The translations under genes were made by a program, and so were the position numbers. The notes beneath the pieces were generated by a model. It searched no databases, was not told the DNA's origin, and saw only the letters and a list, made by a program, of their open reading frames with translations. A DNA stretch of 64,000 nucleotides from Pseudomonas reactans (GTDB taxonomy: Bacteria > Pseudomonadota > Gammaproteobacteria > Pseudomonadales > Pseudomonadaceae). The stretch's first letter is position 1. Each line of letters opens with the position of its first letter. The DNA is taken from NCBI RefSeq assembly GCF_013385825.1, contig NZ_JACAPG010000003.1, forward strand, positions 1-64,000, given 5' to 3'. This document shows positions 26,984 through 35,233 of the stretch, in pieces.

Positions 26984-28117
26984 ATGAAAGCCCGCTGGGA
27001 TATTTTTTGTAGCGTCGTCGATAACTACGGCGACATCGGCGTCACCTGGCGCCTTGCCCGGCAGTTGGTGGCGGAGCACCGCTGCGATGTACGCTTGTGG
27101 GTCGATGACTTGCGGGCATTCGAGCGCATGTGCCCGGCAATCGATGTGCGGCAAGACCTGCAATGGCAAGAAGGTGTCGAAGTGCGCCATTGGCCGGCCG
27201 CGTGGGTGAGTGTGCCGGCGGCGGAGGTAGTGATTGCCGCGTTTGCCTGTCAGTTGCCGCCCGACTATATGGAAGCCATGGCCGAGCGCGAACGTGTGCC
27301 GTTGTGGATGAACCTGGATTACCTGAGTGCCGAAGAGTGGGTGGTGGGCTGTCATCGCCTGCCGTCGGTGAAATTCAAAGGCGTGCAGAAGTACTTTTTC
27401 TTTCCTGGGTTCCGACCCGGCACCGGCGGCCTGTTGCGTGAGGCGGGATTGTTGGAGCAGCGTAGGGCGTTTCAGCAGGATGCCGGTGCACAGCGGGACT
27501 TCCTGCAAGCCTTGGGCATAGTTCCCGCAGCCGACGCACGGCTAATCTCACTGTTCGCCTACGAAAACGCCGGGCTGGCCAGCTGGCTGGACGTGTTATC
27601 GACGGACGGGCGTGCCACTCATCTGTTGGTTCCTGAGGGACGTATCCTGGGCGATGTGCAGCGCTGGCTTGGTGTGGACCCGCTGGTCGCAGGGGATATC
27701 CAGCAGCGCGGATCGCTGACGGTGCAAGTCATCGCCTTCGTACGCCAGGAACAATACGACCACTTGCTGTGGTGCTGCGACTTCAATGCCGTGCGCGGCG
27801 AAGACTCGTTCGTGCGTGCCCAATGGGCCGGGCGTCCGCTGTTGTGGCACATCTACCGACAGGATGAAGACATCCATCTCGACAAGCTCGATGCCTTCCT
27901 GGCGCTGTACACCGCCAACTTATCACCGGCGGCCAGGGCTGCCGTAATCGGGCTCTGGCAAGCCTGGAACACCGAGGCCGACATGGCCCAACCGTGGAAA
28001 ATGCTGCTGGAACACTGGCCTGAAGTGAATCTGCATGCCGAAACATGGTGTCTGGAACAAGGCTTGCAGGCCGATCTTGCGACGGCGCTGGTGCAGTTTT
28101 ATGAAAGTTGGATATGA
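26984..28117 (+). CDS. earP: EF-P arginine rhamnosyltransferase EarP
   Basis: A 377-residue GT-B glycosyltransferase that transfers rhamnose from dTDP-rhamnose to Arg32 of EF-P, activating it to relieve ribosome stalling at polyproline. The three residues reported as essential in EarP are present at their known positions: Asp13 and Asp17 (SVVDNYGDIG) and Glu273 (AVRGEDSFVRAQ). The C-terminal RGEDS/LLWHIY region contacts the nucleotide sugar. GGAG precedes the ATG. It is 49 bp upstream of efp on the same strand, the usual Pseudomonas arrangement. Confidence 0.96.
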   Translation: MKARWDIFCSVVDNYGDIGVTWRLARQLVAEHRCDVRLWVDDLRAFERMCPAIDVRQDLQWQEGVEVRHWPAAWVSVPAAEVVIAAFACQLPPDYMEAMAERERVPLWMNLDYLSAEEWVVGCHRLPSVKFKGVQKYFFFPGFRPGTGGLLREAGLLEQRRAFQQDAGAQRDFLQALGIVPAADARLISLFAYENAGLASWLDVLSTDGRATHLLVPEGRILGDVQRWLGVDPLVAGDIQQRGSLTVQVIAFVRQEQYDHLLWCCDFNAVRGEDSFVRAQWAGRPLLWHIYRQDEDIHLDKLDAFLALYTANLSPAARAAVIGLWQAWNTEADMAQPWKMLLEHWPEVNLHAETWCLEQGLQADLATALVQFYESWI

Positions 28118-28166
28118 TACGCCACCTTGAATTTTGTAAATCCCATCCAAATTTCGGATATATGCA

Positions 28167-28739
28167 ATGAAAACTGGTAAAGAACTGAAACCCGGTACAG
28201 TGATCCGTCTCGAAAACGACCCTTGGCTGGTTCAGAAAGCTGAGTTCACCAAGTCTGGTCGTAACAGCGCAATCATGAAGACCAAGCTGAAGAACCTGCT
28301 GACCGGTTACAAGACCGAGATCGTCTACAGCGCCGATGACAAACTGGACGACGTGATCCTCGACCGTAAAGAAGCGACCCTGTCCTTCATCAGCGGCGAC
28401 ACCTACACGTTCATGGATACCACCGACTACACCATGTACGAGCTGAACGCTGAAGATATCGAAGCCGTTCTGCCGTTCATCGAAGAAGGCATGGAAGACG
28501 TCTGCGAAGCTATTTTCTTCGAAGAGCGCCTGGTTTCCGTAGAGCTGCCGACCACCATCGTGCGTAAAGTGGCCTACACCGAAGGTTCCGCTCGCGGTGA
28601 CACTTCGGGCAAGGTGATGAAGCCTGCCAAGCTGAGCAACGGTACCGAACTGCAAGTCGCCGATTTCATCGAAATCGACGACCTGATCGAGATCGACACC
28701 CGCGAAGGTGGTTCGTACAAAGGTCGCGCCAAGAAGTAA
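28167..28739 (+). CDS. efp: Elongation factor P
   Basis: A 190-residue three-domain translation factor binding between the P and E sites to promote peptide bond formation at consecutive prolines. The domain I loop tip reads KSGRNSA with Arg at residue 32, the rhamnosylation target of EarP, rather than the Lys of the PoxA/EpmA system. The C-terminal signature [25 protein letters not shown] is present. Cotranscription with earP is likely; a bidirectional terminator follows. Confidence 0.97.
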   Translation: MKTGKELKPGTVIRLENDPWLVQKAEFTKSGRNSAIMKTKLKNLLTGYKTEIVYSADDKLDDVILDRKEATLSFISGDTYTFMDTTDYTMYELNAEDIEAVLPFIEEGMEDVCEAIFFEERLVSVELPTTIVRKVAYTEGSARGDTSGKVMKPAKLSNGTELQVADFIEIDDLIEIDTREGGSYKGRAKK

Positions 28740-28756
28740 TTCTGGCCCTGCCGATA

Positions 28757-28789
28757 CGAAAAAAGCCCGACCTTGAGTCGGGCTTTTTC
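28757..28789. terminator. efp terminator, bidirectional
   Basis: AAAAAAGCCCGAC-CTTGA-GTCGGGCTTTTT, an A-run on one side and a T-run on the other, between efp and the convergent esterase gene. Confidence 0.93.
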
Positions 28790-28803
28790 ATGGGCGTCAC
28801 TTT

Positions 28804-29820
28804 TTACTTCAAGCGTTGCTTCAATTCATCCGAGGCCTGGAGCAGTGCCGAACGCACCGCCGGGACCTGGCTGACTACGTTGAGCAAACCGTAGTCGTGG
28901 ATCATGCCGTTGTAGCGCACGGCGGTCACCGGTACACCGGCGGCGTCCAGCTTGCGGGCATAGGCTTCGCCCTCATCACGTAGCACGTCGGCGCCGGCGG
29001 TCTGGATCAGTGCGGGCGGCAAGCCTTTCAACTGATCGGTGCTGGCCCGCAGCGGCGAGGCGTAGATCTCGGCGCGCTGCTTGGCGTCGGTGGTGTAGTT
29101 GTCCCAGAACCACTTCATCATGTTGCGGGTAAGGAAGTGCCCTTCGGCATATTGGTTGTAGGAACCGGTGTCGAAGTTGGCGTCGGTCACCGGCCATAAC
29201 AGCACTTGGAACTTGATGGCCGGGGTGCCCTTGTCCTTGGCCATCAGGCTGACGACCGCCGCCATATTGCCGCCGACACTGTTGCCCGCGACCGCCAGGC
29301 GCTTGCCATCGACGTTGATCTCTTGGCCATGCTCGGCCACCCATTTTGTGGCGCCGTAGGCCTGGTTGATCGCCACCGGATAATGCGCTTCCGGCGAAGG
29401 CGTGTAATTGACGAACACCGCTACCGCCCCCGAACCCACGACCAGGTCCCGCACCAGGCGTTCATGCGTTGGGTAATCCCCCAGCACCCAGCCGCCACCG
29501 TGGAAGAACATGAACACCGGCAATGTGCCCTTGACCCCGGCCGGACGCACGATGGTCAGGTCCAGCGGCTTGCCATCGACCTGGATGGTCTTCTGGCTCA
29601 CCTCTGCGGCTGGCAAGGTCAGCTTCACACCGGCCTGGGCGCCGGTCAGAACAGCACGGGCATCCTTGGGCGTCAGTTGTTCCATCGGTTTGCCGGTGCC
29701 GGCGTTCAACACATCCAGAAACGCCTGGGTGTTGTGTTCAACGTCACTTGGCGCCGCAAAGGCGTGGGTGACGGACAGGGCGAGCAGGGTGCCGGTGAGT
29801 GCTTTACCAATTGTGTTCAT
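28804..29820 (-). CDS. Exported alpha/beta hydrolase (HSL/esterase family)
   Basis: A 338-residue carboxylesterase-like enzyme of the hormone-sensitive-lipase group. Signal peptide ~1-22 (ending AFA). Oxyanion-hole motif FHGGGWVLGD, nucleophile Ser in AGNSVGGN, catalytic Asp probably in GADVLRDEG, and His in GMIHDYGLL. It should act on acyl esters in the periplasm or outside the cell; the natural substrate is unknown. It lies 28 bp downstream of ohr on the same strand, so read-through under peroxide stress is possible. Confidence 0.9.
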   Translation of the reverse strand: MNTIGKALTGTLLALSVTHAFAAPSDVEHNTQAFLDVLNAGTGKPMEQLTPKDARAVLTGAQAGVKLTLPAAEVSQKTIQVDGKPLDLTIVRPAGVKGTLPVFMFFHGGGWVLGDYPTHERLVRDLVVGSGAVAVFVNYTPSPEAHYPVAINQAYGATKWVAEHGQEINVDGKRLAVAGNSVGGNMAAVVSLMAKDKGTPAIKFQVLLWPVTDANFDTGSYNQYAEGHFLTRNMMKWFWDNYTTDAKQRAEIYASPLRASTDQLKGLPPALIQTAGADVLRDEGEAYARKLDAAGVPVTAVRYNGMIHDYGLLNVVSQVPAVRSALLQASDELKQRLK

Positions 29821-29848
29821 TGCGTTCTCCAGGGGCGGCCGAGGTCAT

Positions 29849-30268
29849 TTAGACAGTCACGTGCAGGCGTACATCGACGTTGCCACGGGTGGCGTTGGAG
29901 TACGGGCAGACTTGGTGAGCGGCGTCGACCAGGCTTTGCGCGTCGTCTTGAGCCAGGCCGGGCAGGCTGATGTGCAGGTCGATATCCAGACCGAAACCAC
30001 CGGGGATCTGGCCAATGCCGACGTGGGCAGTGATCGATGCGTCATCCGGGATTTTACGTTTGGTCTGGCTGGCGACGAATTTCAGGGCGCCGATGAAGCA
30101 GGCCGAGTAGCCGGCAGCAAACAGTTGTTCAGGGTTGGTGGCCTGGCCACCGGCACCGCCCAATTCTTTGGGGGTGGAGAGTTTGACGTCGAGAATGTTG
30201 TCGTTGGAAACAGCACGACCATCACGGCCGCCGGTGGCGGTAGCTACTGCGGTATAGAGCGTTTGCAT
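29849..30268 (-). CDS. ohr: Organic hydroperoxide resistance protein Ohr
   Basis: A 139-residue thiol peroxidase of the Ohr/OsmC fold that reduces lipid and organic hydroperoxides using lipoylated partners. The two catalytic cysteines are in FAAGYSACFIGAL and AHQVCPYSNATRGN, and the conserved Arg is in the N-terminal GGRDGRAVS. Classified as Ohr rather than OsmC by these motifs and by the adjacent ohrR. AGGAAA precedes the ATG. The promoter region carries two operator-like repeats. Confidence 0.95.
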   Translation of the reverse strand: MQTLYTAVATATGGRDGRAVSNDNILDVKLSTPKELGGAGGQATNPEQLFAAGYSACFIGALKFVASQTKRKIPDDASITAHVGIGQIPGGFGLDIDLHISLPGLAQDDAQSLVDAAHQVCPYSNATRGNVDVRLHVTV

Positions 30269-30287
30269 GGCGTTTTCCTCAGGGTTA

Positions 30288-30358
30288 TTAGCGCTAAATG
30301 TTTGCGCGCTAAGTAGTTGGTGAGGCGAATGTATAGCGCTAATGTTTTGCGCGCAAGA
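30288..30358 (-). promoter_or_regulatory. Tandem operator-like repeats upstream of ohr
   Basis: Two similar sites, 30288-30312 and 30333-30357, each built of TAGCGCTAA followed after 5-6 nt by GCGCGC. Placed 20 to 90 bp upstream of the ohr ATG, they are good candidates for the OhrR operator and overlap where the promoter should be. Confidence 0.6.
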
Positions 30359-30394
30359 TAAATTTTAAAATTTTTTCAGCTTTAGGCGGTGACC

Positions 30395-30465
30395 TGTAGG
30401 AGCTGGCTTGCCGGCGATTGCGTTGTATCAGATGTACCGCAATCGCCGGCAAGCCGGCTCCTACA
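30395..30465. repeat. REPIN of a second subtype (GGCTTGCCGGCGATTGCG)
   Basis: 71 bp; arms of 28 nt that differ at one base (AGCTGGC versus AGCCGGC), 15-nt loop. Different from the GAGCGAGC family elsewhere in the window. It sits between the ohr operators and the ohrR stop and may also act as a transcription barrier. Confidence 0.9.
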
Positions 30466-30476
30466 AGGGAAGGGGA

Positions 30477-30929
30477 CTAAACGCTACCTTGCAGGTTGGT
30501 GCGCAAGGCAATCAGGTCGCCCTGCAACTTGCGCAATTGCTCCAGCTCCAGGCCGCTGGCGCCGAGGATGCACTGGGGTATGCCCATGGCCCTGTCCTGC
30601 AGGGCGCGGCCGGCATCGGTCAACTCCACGACCACCACGCGTTCATCTTCGCGGCTGCGGGTACGGCTGAGCAGGCCTTCAGCTTCCAGGCGCTTGAGCA
30701 GCGGTGTCAGCGAACCCGGATCGGTCAGCAGCCGACTGCTGATTTCGCCGACGGTCAAACCATCCTCTTCCCACAGCACCATCATGGCCAGGTACTGCGG
30801 GTAGGTCAGGCCCAGCGCTTGCAGCAGTGGCTTGTAGACCTTGGTCATCAGTAGCGAGGTGGAGTGCAGGGCGAAACACAGCTGGTTGTCCAGCATCAGT
30901 GATTCGCAAGGATCGGGGTTTTTGCTCAT
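30477..30929 (-). CDS. ohrR: MarR-family peroxide sensor OhrR
   Basis: A 150-residue winged-helix repressor of ohr. The sensing cysteine is Cys18 in LDNQLCFALHSTS, the hallmark position of OhrR proteins; oxidation by organic peroxide releases DNA. The DNA-binding part has GEISSRLLTDPGSLTPLLKR and the wing RSREDERVVVVELT. Start ATG 30929, preceded by GGAGG. It lies upstream of ohr on the same strand, separated by a REPIN and the operator repeats, so the two genes probably have separate transcripts. Confidence 0.93.
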   Translation of the reverse strand: MSKNPDPCESLMLDNQLCFALHSTSLLMTKVYKPLLQALGLTYPQYLAMMVLWEEDGLTVGEISSRLLTDPGSLTPLLKRLEAEGLLSRTRSREDERVVVVELTDAGRALQDRAMGIPQCILGASGLELEQLRKLQGDLIALRTNLQGSV

Positions 30930-31009
30930 GACGGTGCCTCCGGAAAACGTATCTGGGCTGGAATCTAGCGGGCAAATCTTTAATGCGCCAGATAATTCTG
31001 TCCAAGCGG

Positions 31010-31960
31010 TCAGACCAAGCCACTTTGCAAGGCCAGGTCCCAGGGTGGCACCGGGCTGAAACGGGTTTTGAGGTATTCCAACAACAAGCGGCTGCGTGCG
31101 TTGGGTTGCTGTTCCAGGCGCAGCGCATAGATCCCGGTGGTTTCCGGGCTGGGCAGGCCATTTTCGCAAAACAGCGGCAGCAGTTCGCCGCGCACCAGGT
31201 ATTCACTGGCCAGCCACGTGGGCAGGTGGGCAATGCCCAGTCCGGCCAGGGCGCCGGACAGCAAGGCTTCGGCGTTGTTGGCACTCATGCGGATGCGACG
31301 CGGGCGGTATGTGGCGCGGCGTCCATCCATTTCAAAGCGCCAGGCGAATGTAGGCGCCAGGCCGTCCCAGTCCAACCCGTCGTGTTCGCTCAGCTCCCGA
31401 GGGTGGTTGGGCGTGCCACGGCTTTTCAGATAGGCCGGGCTGGCACAGGCGACACGCACGATGCTCGCCAGGGGTGTGGCGATCAGCCGTGTGTCGACGA
31501 GATGCCCGGCACGCAGCACCAGATCAACCTTGCCCAGGTGTGCGCCTTGCATGTCCACAAAGCTGTCGATCAGATGCAGGTGCACATCCAACCCGGGGTA
31601 GACGTTCAGGAAGTCGGCAATCACCGGCGCCAGGTGTCGTCGACCGAAGGCCGCTGGCGCATCCACCCGAATCAGGCCCTCCGGCGCATGGCTCAAAGAC
31701 ACCGCCTCGGCACGTGCCAACTGCAACTCGCTGACGATCCGCCGCGCCCGCTCGGCAAAGGCCAAACCCGCCGGGGTCGCCACCACCGCGTGAGTACTGC
31801 GCTGGAACAAGCGGCTGCCCACCGAGCTTTCCAGGCTGTCGATACGCCGCGCCACGGCAGAGGGCGTCAACGGATGACGGCGTGCAGCAGCGGAAAAACT
31901 GCCGGTTTCCAGCACGTCGAGAAACAGGCTCAGTTGATCAGTCAGGGTATTCGGGTTCAT
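31010..31960 (-). CDS. LysR-type transcriptional regulator
   Basis: A 316-residue LTTR. The winged-helix N-terminus reads LFLDVLETGSFSAAARRHPL followed by SAVARRIDSLESSVGSRLFQ, and the C-terminal effector domain includes APAAFGRRHLAPVIADFL, typical of the group that often regulates divergent transporters. Start ATG 31960. It is divergent from the TauE/SafE permease gene, and a perfect GCACAA-CCA-TTGTGC palindrome lies between them; regulation of the permease is therefore likely. The inducer is unknown. Confidence 0.9.
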   Translation of the reverse strand: MNPNTLTDQLSLFLDVLETGSFSAAARRHPLTPSAVARRIDSLESSVGSRLFQRSTHAVVATPAGLAFAERARRIVSELQLARAEAVSLSHAPEGLIRVDAPAAFGRRHLAPVIADFLNVYPGLDVHLHLIDSFVDMQGAHLGKVDLVLRAGHLVDTRLIATPLASIVRVACASPAYLKSRGTPNHPRELSEHDGLDWDGLAPTFAWRFEMDGRRATYRPRRIRMSANNAEALLSGALAGLGIAHLPTWLASEYLVRGELLPLFCENGLPSPETTGIYALRLEQQPNARSRLLLEYLKTRFSPVPPWDLALQSGLV

Positions 31961-31984
31961 CGAAAGATCGCTTATGCGAGATTG

Positions 31985-31999
31985 GCACAACCATTGTGC
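31985..31999. promoter_or_regulatory. Palindrome between divergent lysR and tauE genes
   Basis: GCACAA-CCA-TTGTGC, a perfect 6+3+6 inverted repeat in the 109-bp intergenic region; candidate binding site of the neighbouring LysR protein. Confidence 0.5.
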
Positions 32000-32069
32000 G
32001 TTGCTGTGCGTTTCCGTGCCAGCGTCGACTGCGTAGCATGCAAGGCTTGGGATTGCGGAGTAACAAGCG

Positions 32070-32819
32070 GTGTTGGATTTAGCGATGTACCTGGTATTGG
32101 GCGCGGCCCTCGGCACGGTGGGCGGCCTGTTTGGTATTGGCGGCGGGCTGATCGCGATCCCGGTGCTGGGCGTGTTATTCGGTCTCGATCAACAGTTGGC
32201 CCAAGGCACGGCGCTGGTCATGGTGGTGCCCAACGTGATGCTGGCGCTGTGGCGCTATCACCAGCGCAACCGTATCGAACTGCGCCATGCGCTGCCATTG
32301 GGTGTGATGGGGTTCAGTTTTGCCTGGCTCGGATCGATCTGGGCGGTCGGCCTGGACGCGGGCGCAATGCGCATCGGCTTTATTGCCTTCCTGCTGACAC
32401 TCTCGGCCTACAACCTGGTGCGCATGTTCACCCGCAACGCACCGCCGACGGCGCAGATGCGTTACTCCTGGCCGTGGCTCGGGGTGCTCGGCGCTGCCTC
32501 CGGCTCCATGGGCGGTTTGTTCGGCGTCGGCGGTGCAGTGGTTGCTACGCCCGTGCTAACCAGTGTGTTCGGCACCACCCAAGTGATTGCCCAAGGCCTG
32601 TCCCTGGCCCTGGCATTGCCGAGTACCGGCGTGACACTGGTGACCTACGCTTGGCATCAGGAAGTGGATTGGATGATCGGCGTGCCCTTGGCCGTCGGTG
32701 GTCTGCTCAGTATCAGTTGGGGCGTGAAAGTCGCCCATGCCCTGCCAGAGCGCGTACTGCGCGGGCTGTTCTGCGGCTTCCTGGTGGTGTGCGCGGTGAT
32801 GCTGACCTTTAAAGTCTGA
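32070..32819 (+). CDS. TauE/SafE-family sulfite exporter-like permease
   Basis: A 249-residue integral membrane protein with about eight helices and the duplicated family motif GGLFGIGGGLIAIPVL and MGGLFGVGGAVVATPVL. Family members move sulfite, sulfoacetate or related anions across the inner membrane; the substrate here is not determined. GTG start at 32070, with GGAG 9 nt upstream; TTG at 32073 is possible. It overlaps the convergent LysR gene by 11 bp at its 3' end and is divergent from another LysR gene. Confidence 0.9.
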   Translation: MLDLAMYLVLGAALGTVGGLFGIGGGLIAIPVLGVLFGLDQQLAQGTALVMVVPNVMLALWRYHQRNRIELRHALPLGVMGFSFAWLGSIWAVGLDAGAMRIGFIAFLLTLSAYNLVRMFTRNAPPTAQMRYSWPWLGVLGAASGSMGGLFGVGGAVVATPVLTSVFGTTQVIAQGLSLALALPSTGVTLVTYAWHQEVDWMIGVPLAVGGLLSISWGVKVAHALPERVLRGLFCGFLVVCAVMLTFKV

Positions 32820-33690
32820 AACCTTCGATGATGTAGTCCGCCAGGCAATCGGTGATGGGCGAATTCATCCGCGTGTTGCGCAGCAAATGCAGATTCATTG
32901 ACGGCAAGGGCGGGAAACCCTCGTCGCGGCCGAGTATGCGCAGGTCATCGGTCACCAGGCTTTCCATGCTGACCATCACCGCCAGGCCCGCATTGACCAC
33001 GGCCTGGATCGCCGACACGTTGGAGCTGTGATAGGCCAGGCGGTAATCGCGTCCGGCCGCGTCCAATGCTGAACGGGCCCACTGGGTGTACAGGCAGTCA
33101 GTGCCGGACATCGCCAGGGGCAGCGAGTCGTGCTCGTCGCTGCAGAAGCACGGCGCTGCCGCCCACACCATGCGCTCCGTGCGCAACAGTTCACCGATCT
33201 CATTGCCAGGCTCGCGGCTGACAACGGTCAGTGCCAAATCCCGCCGCTGCATCAGTACCGTTGACGCCTCGCAGTGCATCTCGATCTGGATCAGCGGGTA
33301 TGCCTTGGAGAACTGCTTGAGAATCCCAGGGAGGAACCGCATCACGTAGTCATCCGGCGTGCCGATGCGCACCAGGCCCACCATATGCGGCTCACGCAGG
33401 GTGTTGAACACCTCACTGTGCAGCTTCAGGATGCGCCGCGCATAACCCAGCAACACTTGGCCCTCAGGCGTCAGCCGAACCTGCCGGCCATCGCGCTCGA
33501 ACAGCTTGCGCTGCAATACGTCTTCCTCCAGGCGCTTCATCTGCATGCTCACCGCCGACTGGGTGCGGTTTACGAGTTCGCCAGCGCGGGTGAAACCGCC
33601 CTGGTCGGCGATGGCGACGAAGGTGCGCAGCACTTCGGTGTCGATGCTCGGGAAGCTGGACAATAGATCAATCTCTGAGATGTATTGCAT
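32809..33690 (-). CDS. LysR-type transcriptional regulator
   Basis: A 293-residue LTTR. HTH region LRTFVAIADQGGFTRAGELV followed by NRTQSAVSMQMKRLEEDVLQ, a linker helix VLLGYARRILKLHSEVFN, and an effector domain with VRIGTPDDYVMRFLPGIL. The VGLVRIGTPDDY group is often linked to virulence-type or LrhA/HexA-like regulators, but its target is not evident here. Start taken at ATG 33690 (MQYISEIDLL); ATG 33699 is an alternative. Its 3' end overlaps the TauE/SafE gene by 11 bp. Confidence 0.88.
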   Translation of the reverse strand: MQYISEIDLLSSFPSIDTEVLRTFVAIADQGGFTRAGELVNRTQSAVSMQMKRLEEDVLQRKLFERDGRQVRLTPEGQVLLGYARRILKLHSEVFNTLREPHMVGLVRIGTPDDYVMRFLPGILKQFSKAYPLIQIEMHCEASTVLMQRRDLALTVVSREPGNEIGELLRTERMVWAAAPCFCSDEHDSLPLAMSGTDCLYTQWARSALDAAGRDYRLAYHSSNVSAIQAVVNAGLAVMVSMESLVTDDLRILGRDEGFPPLPSMNLHLLRNTRMNSPITDCLADYIIEGFRL

Positions 33691-33760
33691 AAGAAACATT
33701 CGTTGGATTGATCTTAAGCCCAGGCACACACTTGCGCCATCCCCACTGGAGGGCGAGAAG

Positions 33761-33967
33761 ATGAAAGGTCAAAGAGGTTTTGTGTTGATGGCGAAACGTC
33801 CGTTTGCCGGGTTGTTTCACAAGATTGCCCGGTGGCAGGCGCTGCATGAGGAGCGCCAGATGCTGGCGACCTTGAGTGATGATGCGCTCAAGGATATCGG
33901 TGTCACTCGCGGTGATGTCGAGCACGAGCGCCACCTGCATTTCTGGCAGGATCCGCTGCGAAAATGA
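33761..33967 (+). CDS. DUF1127-domain small protein
   Basis: A 68-residue basic protein with the DUF1127 motif RWQALHEERQMLATLSDDALKDIGVTR in its C-terminal half. Members in alpha- and gammaproteobacteria include small proteins that act with or as RNA-binding factors in phosphate and stress responses; no specific role can be assigned. GGAGG lies 8 nt before ATG 33761. It stands alone between a divergent LysR gene and the glycosylase gene 45 bp downstream. Confidence 0.85.
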   Translation: MKGQRGFVLMAKRPFAGLFHKIARWQALHEERQMLATLSDDALKDIGVTRGDVEHERHLHFWQDPLRK

Positions 33968-34012
33968 TCGCGGATGCAGTAGGGTAGTCGGCGAGCCCCC
34001 ACGGAGAACCCC

Positions 34013-35233
34013 ATGCCCGCCAACCTGTCTTTTTCACTCAAGCAAGCACGACGCATGGCGCTGGCGGCCCAGGGTTTTTCCGGGCGCCAGGCGCCGGCAT
34101 TGATCAAGGCTGCACACCTCAATCGCATGATCGAGCGCTTGGGTGTGTTGCAGATTGATTCGGTCAATGCCGTGGTGCGTTCCCATTACCTGCCGTTGTT
34201 TTCCCGTCTGGGCAACTACTCCCCGTTGATGCTTGAACAGGCCGCCTGGAGTCAGGGGCGACGGCGTTCGCTGTTTGAGTATTGGGGGCATGAAGCCTCT
34301 TTGCTGCCGATGGCGTTGTACCCGTTGATGCGCTGGCGTATGCAGCGGGCGCAGCAGGGGCAGGGCATCTATTCGCAGATGGCGCGTTTTGGCCGTGAGC
34401 AGCAAGCCACCATTCAGCGGGTGTTGCAGACGGTCGAGCAGCAAGGCGCATTGGGGGCTGGCAGTTTGTCGACCCGTGAGGAGCGCGCCGGTCCGTGGTG
34501 GGACTGGAGCGATGAAAAACACGCGCTTGAATGGTTGTTTGCCGCCGGCTTGGTCACGGTTGCCGGCCGACGCGGTTTTGAGCGGCTCTATGATTTGCCG
34601 GAGCGGGTCATCCCCGGCGATATCCTTCAAACCGCTGTGACTGAAGCCCCAGCCCAGCGTGGTTTGTTGCTGCACAGCGCCACCGCGTTGGGCGTGGGCA
34701 CCGAAAAAGACCTGCGCGACTACTTCCGCCTCGATCCGGCCGACAGCCGCATTCGTCTTGCCGAACTGGTGGAGGACGGTCAACTGTGGGTTTGCCAAGT
34801 GCAAGGCTGGAAACAGCTGGCTTACTGCCTGCCCGATCCGAAAGTGCCGCGCAAAGTACCGGCCAGTGCGTTGCTGTCGCCGTTCGATTCGTTGGTCTGG
34901 GAGCGCAGCCGGACTGAGCGTCTGTTTGATTTCCGCTACCGGCTGGAGATCTACACCCCGCAAGACAAACGGGTGTATGGCTATTACGTGCTGCCGTTTT
35001 TGCACAATGAACGAATTGCTGCGCGTGTGGACCTGCGCGCCGAACGCGCCAATGGGCGCCTCGCGGTGCACGCGGTGCATGAGGAGGAACCGGGCTTGGA
35101 TGATGAGGGGATGGCGGCGCTGGCGTCGAACCTGTTGCAAATGGCCGGCTGGCTTGGACTGGAACAGGTCCAGCTCAATTGCCAGCGGCCAAGTGCCGAC
35201 CGGTTGAGGGCGGCTATGTTGTTCAGCGCTTGA
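34013..35233 (+). CDS. YcaQ/AlkX-type winged-helix DNA glycosylase
   Basis: A 406-residue protein of the YcaQ (HTH_42) family, three tandem winged helices. E. coli YcaQ unhooks interstrand crosslinks and removes bulky N-alkyl adducts with a catalytic QxD motif; the Streptomyces AlkZ branch has QxQ. Here the motif reads [20 protein letters not shown], so it belongs to the QxD branch. Further conserved blocks are [12 protein letters not shown] and [23 protein letters not shown] precedes the ATG. The 3' end overlaps the convergent DAHP synthase gene by 11 bp. Confidence 0.9.
   Translation: MPANLSFSLKQARRMALAAQGFSGRQAPALIKAAHLNRMIERLGVLQIDSVNAVVRSHYLPLFSRLGNYSPLMLEQAAWSQGRRRSLFEYWGHEASLLPMALYPLMRWRMQRAQQGQGIYSQMARFGREQQATIQRVLQTVEQQGALGAGSLSTREERAGPWWDWSDEKHALEWLFAAGLVTVAGRRGFERLYDLPERVIPGDILQTAVTEAPAQRGLLLHSATALGVGTEKDLRDYFRLDPADSRIRLAELVEDGQLWVCQVQGWKQLAYCLPDPKVPRKVPASALLSPFDSLVWERSRTERLFDFRYRLEIYTPQDKRVYGYYVLPFLHNERIAARVDLRAERANGRLAVHAVHEEEPGLDDEGMAALASNLLQMAGWLGLEQVQLNCQRPSADRLRAAMLFSA

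Noticed and set aside
30983..32812. 609-codon plus-strand frame
   Set aside because: Antisense to the LysR gene and out of frame with the TauE/SafE gene; low-complexity Gln/His/Arg translation with no family.
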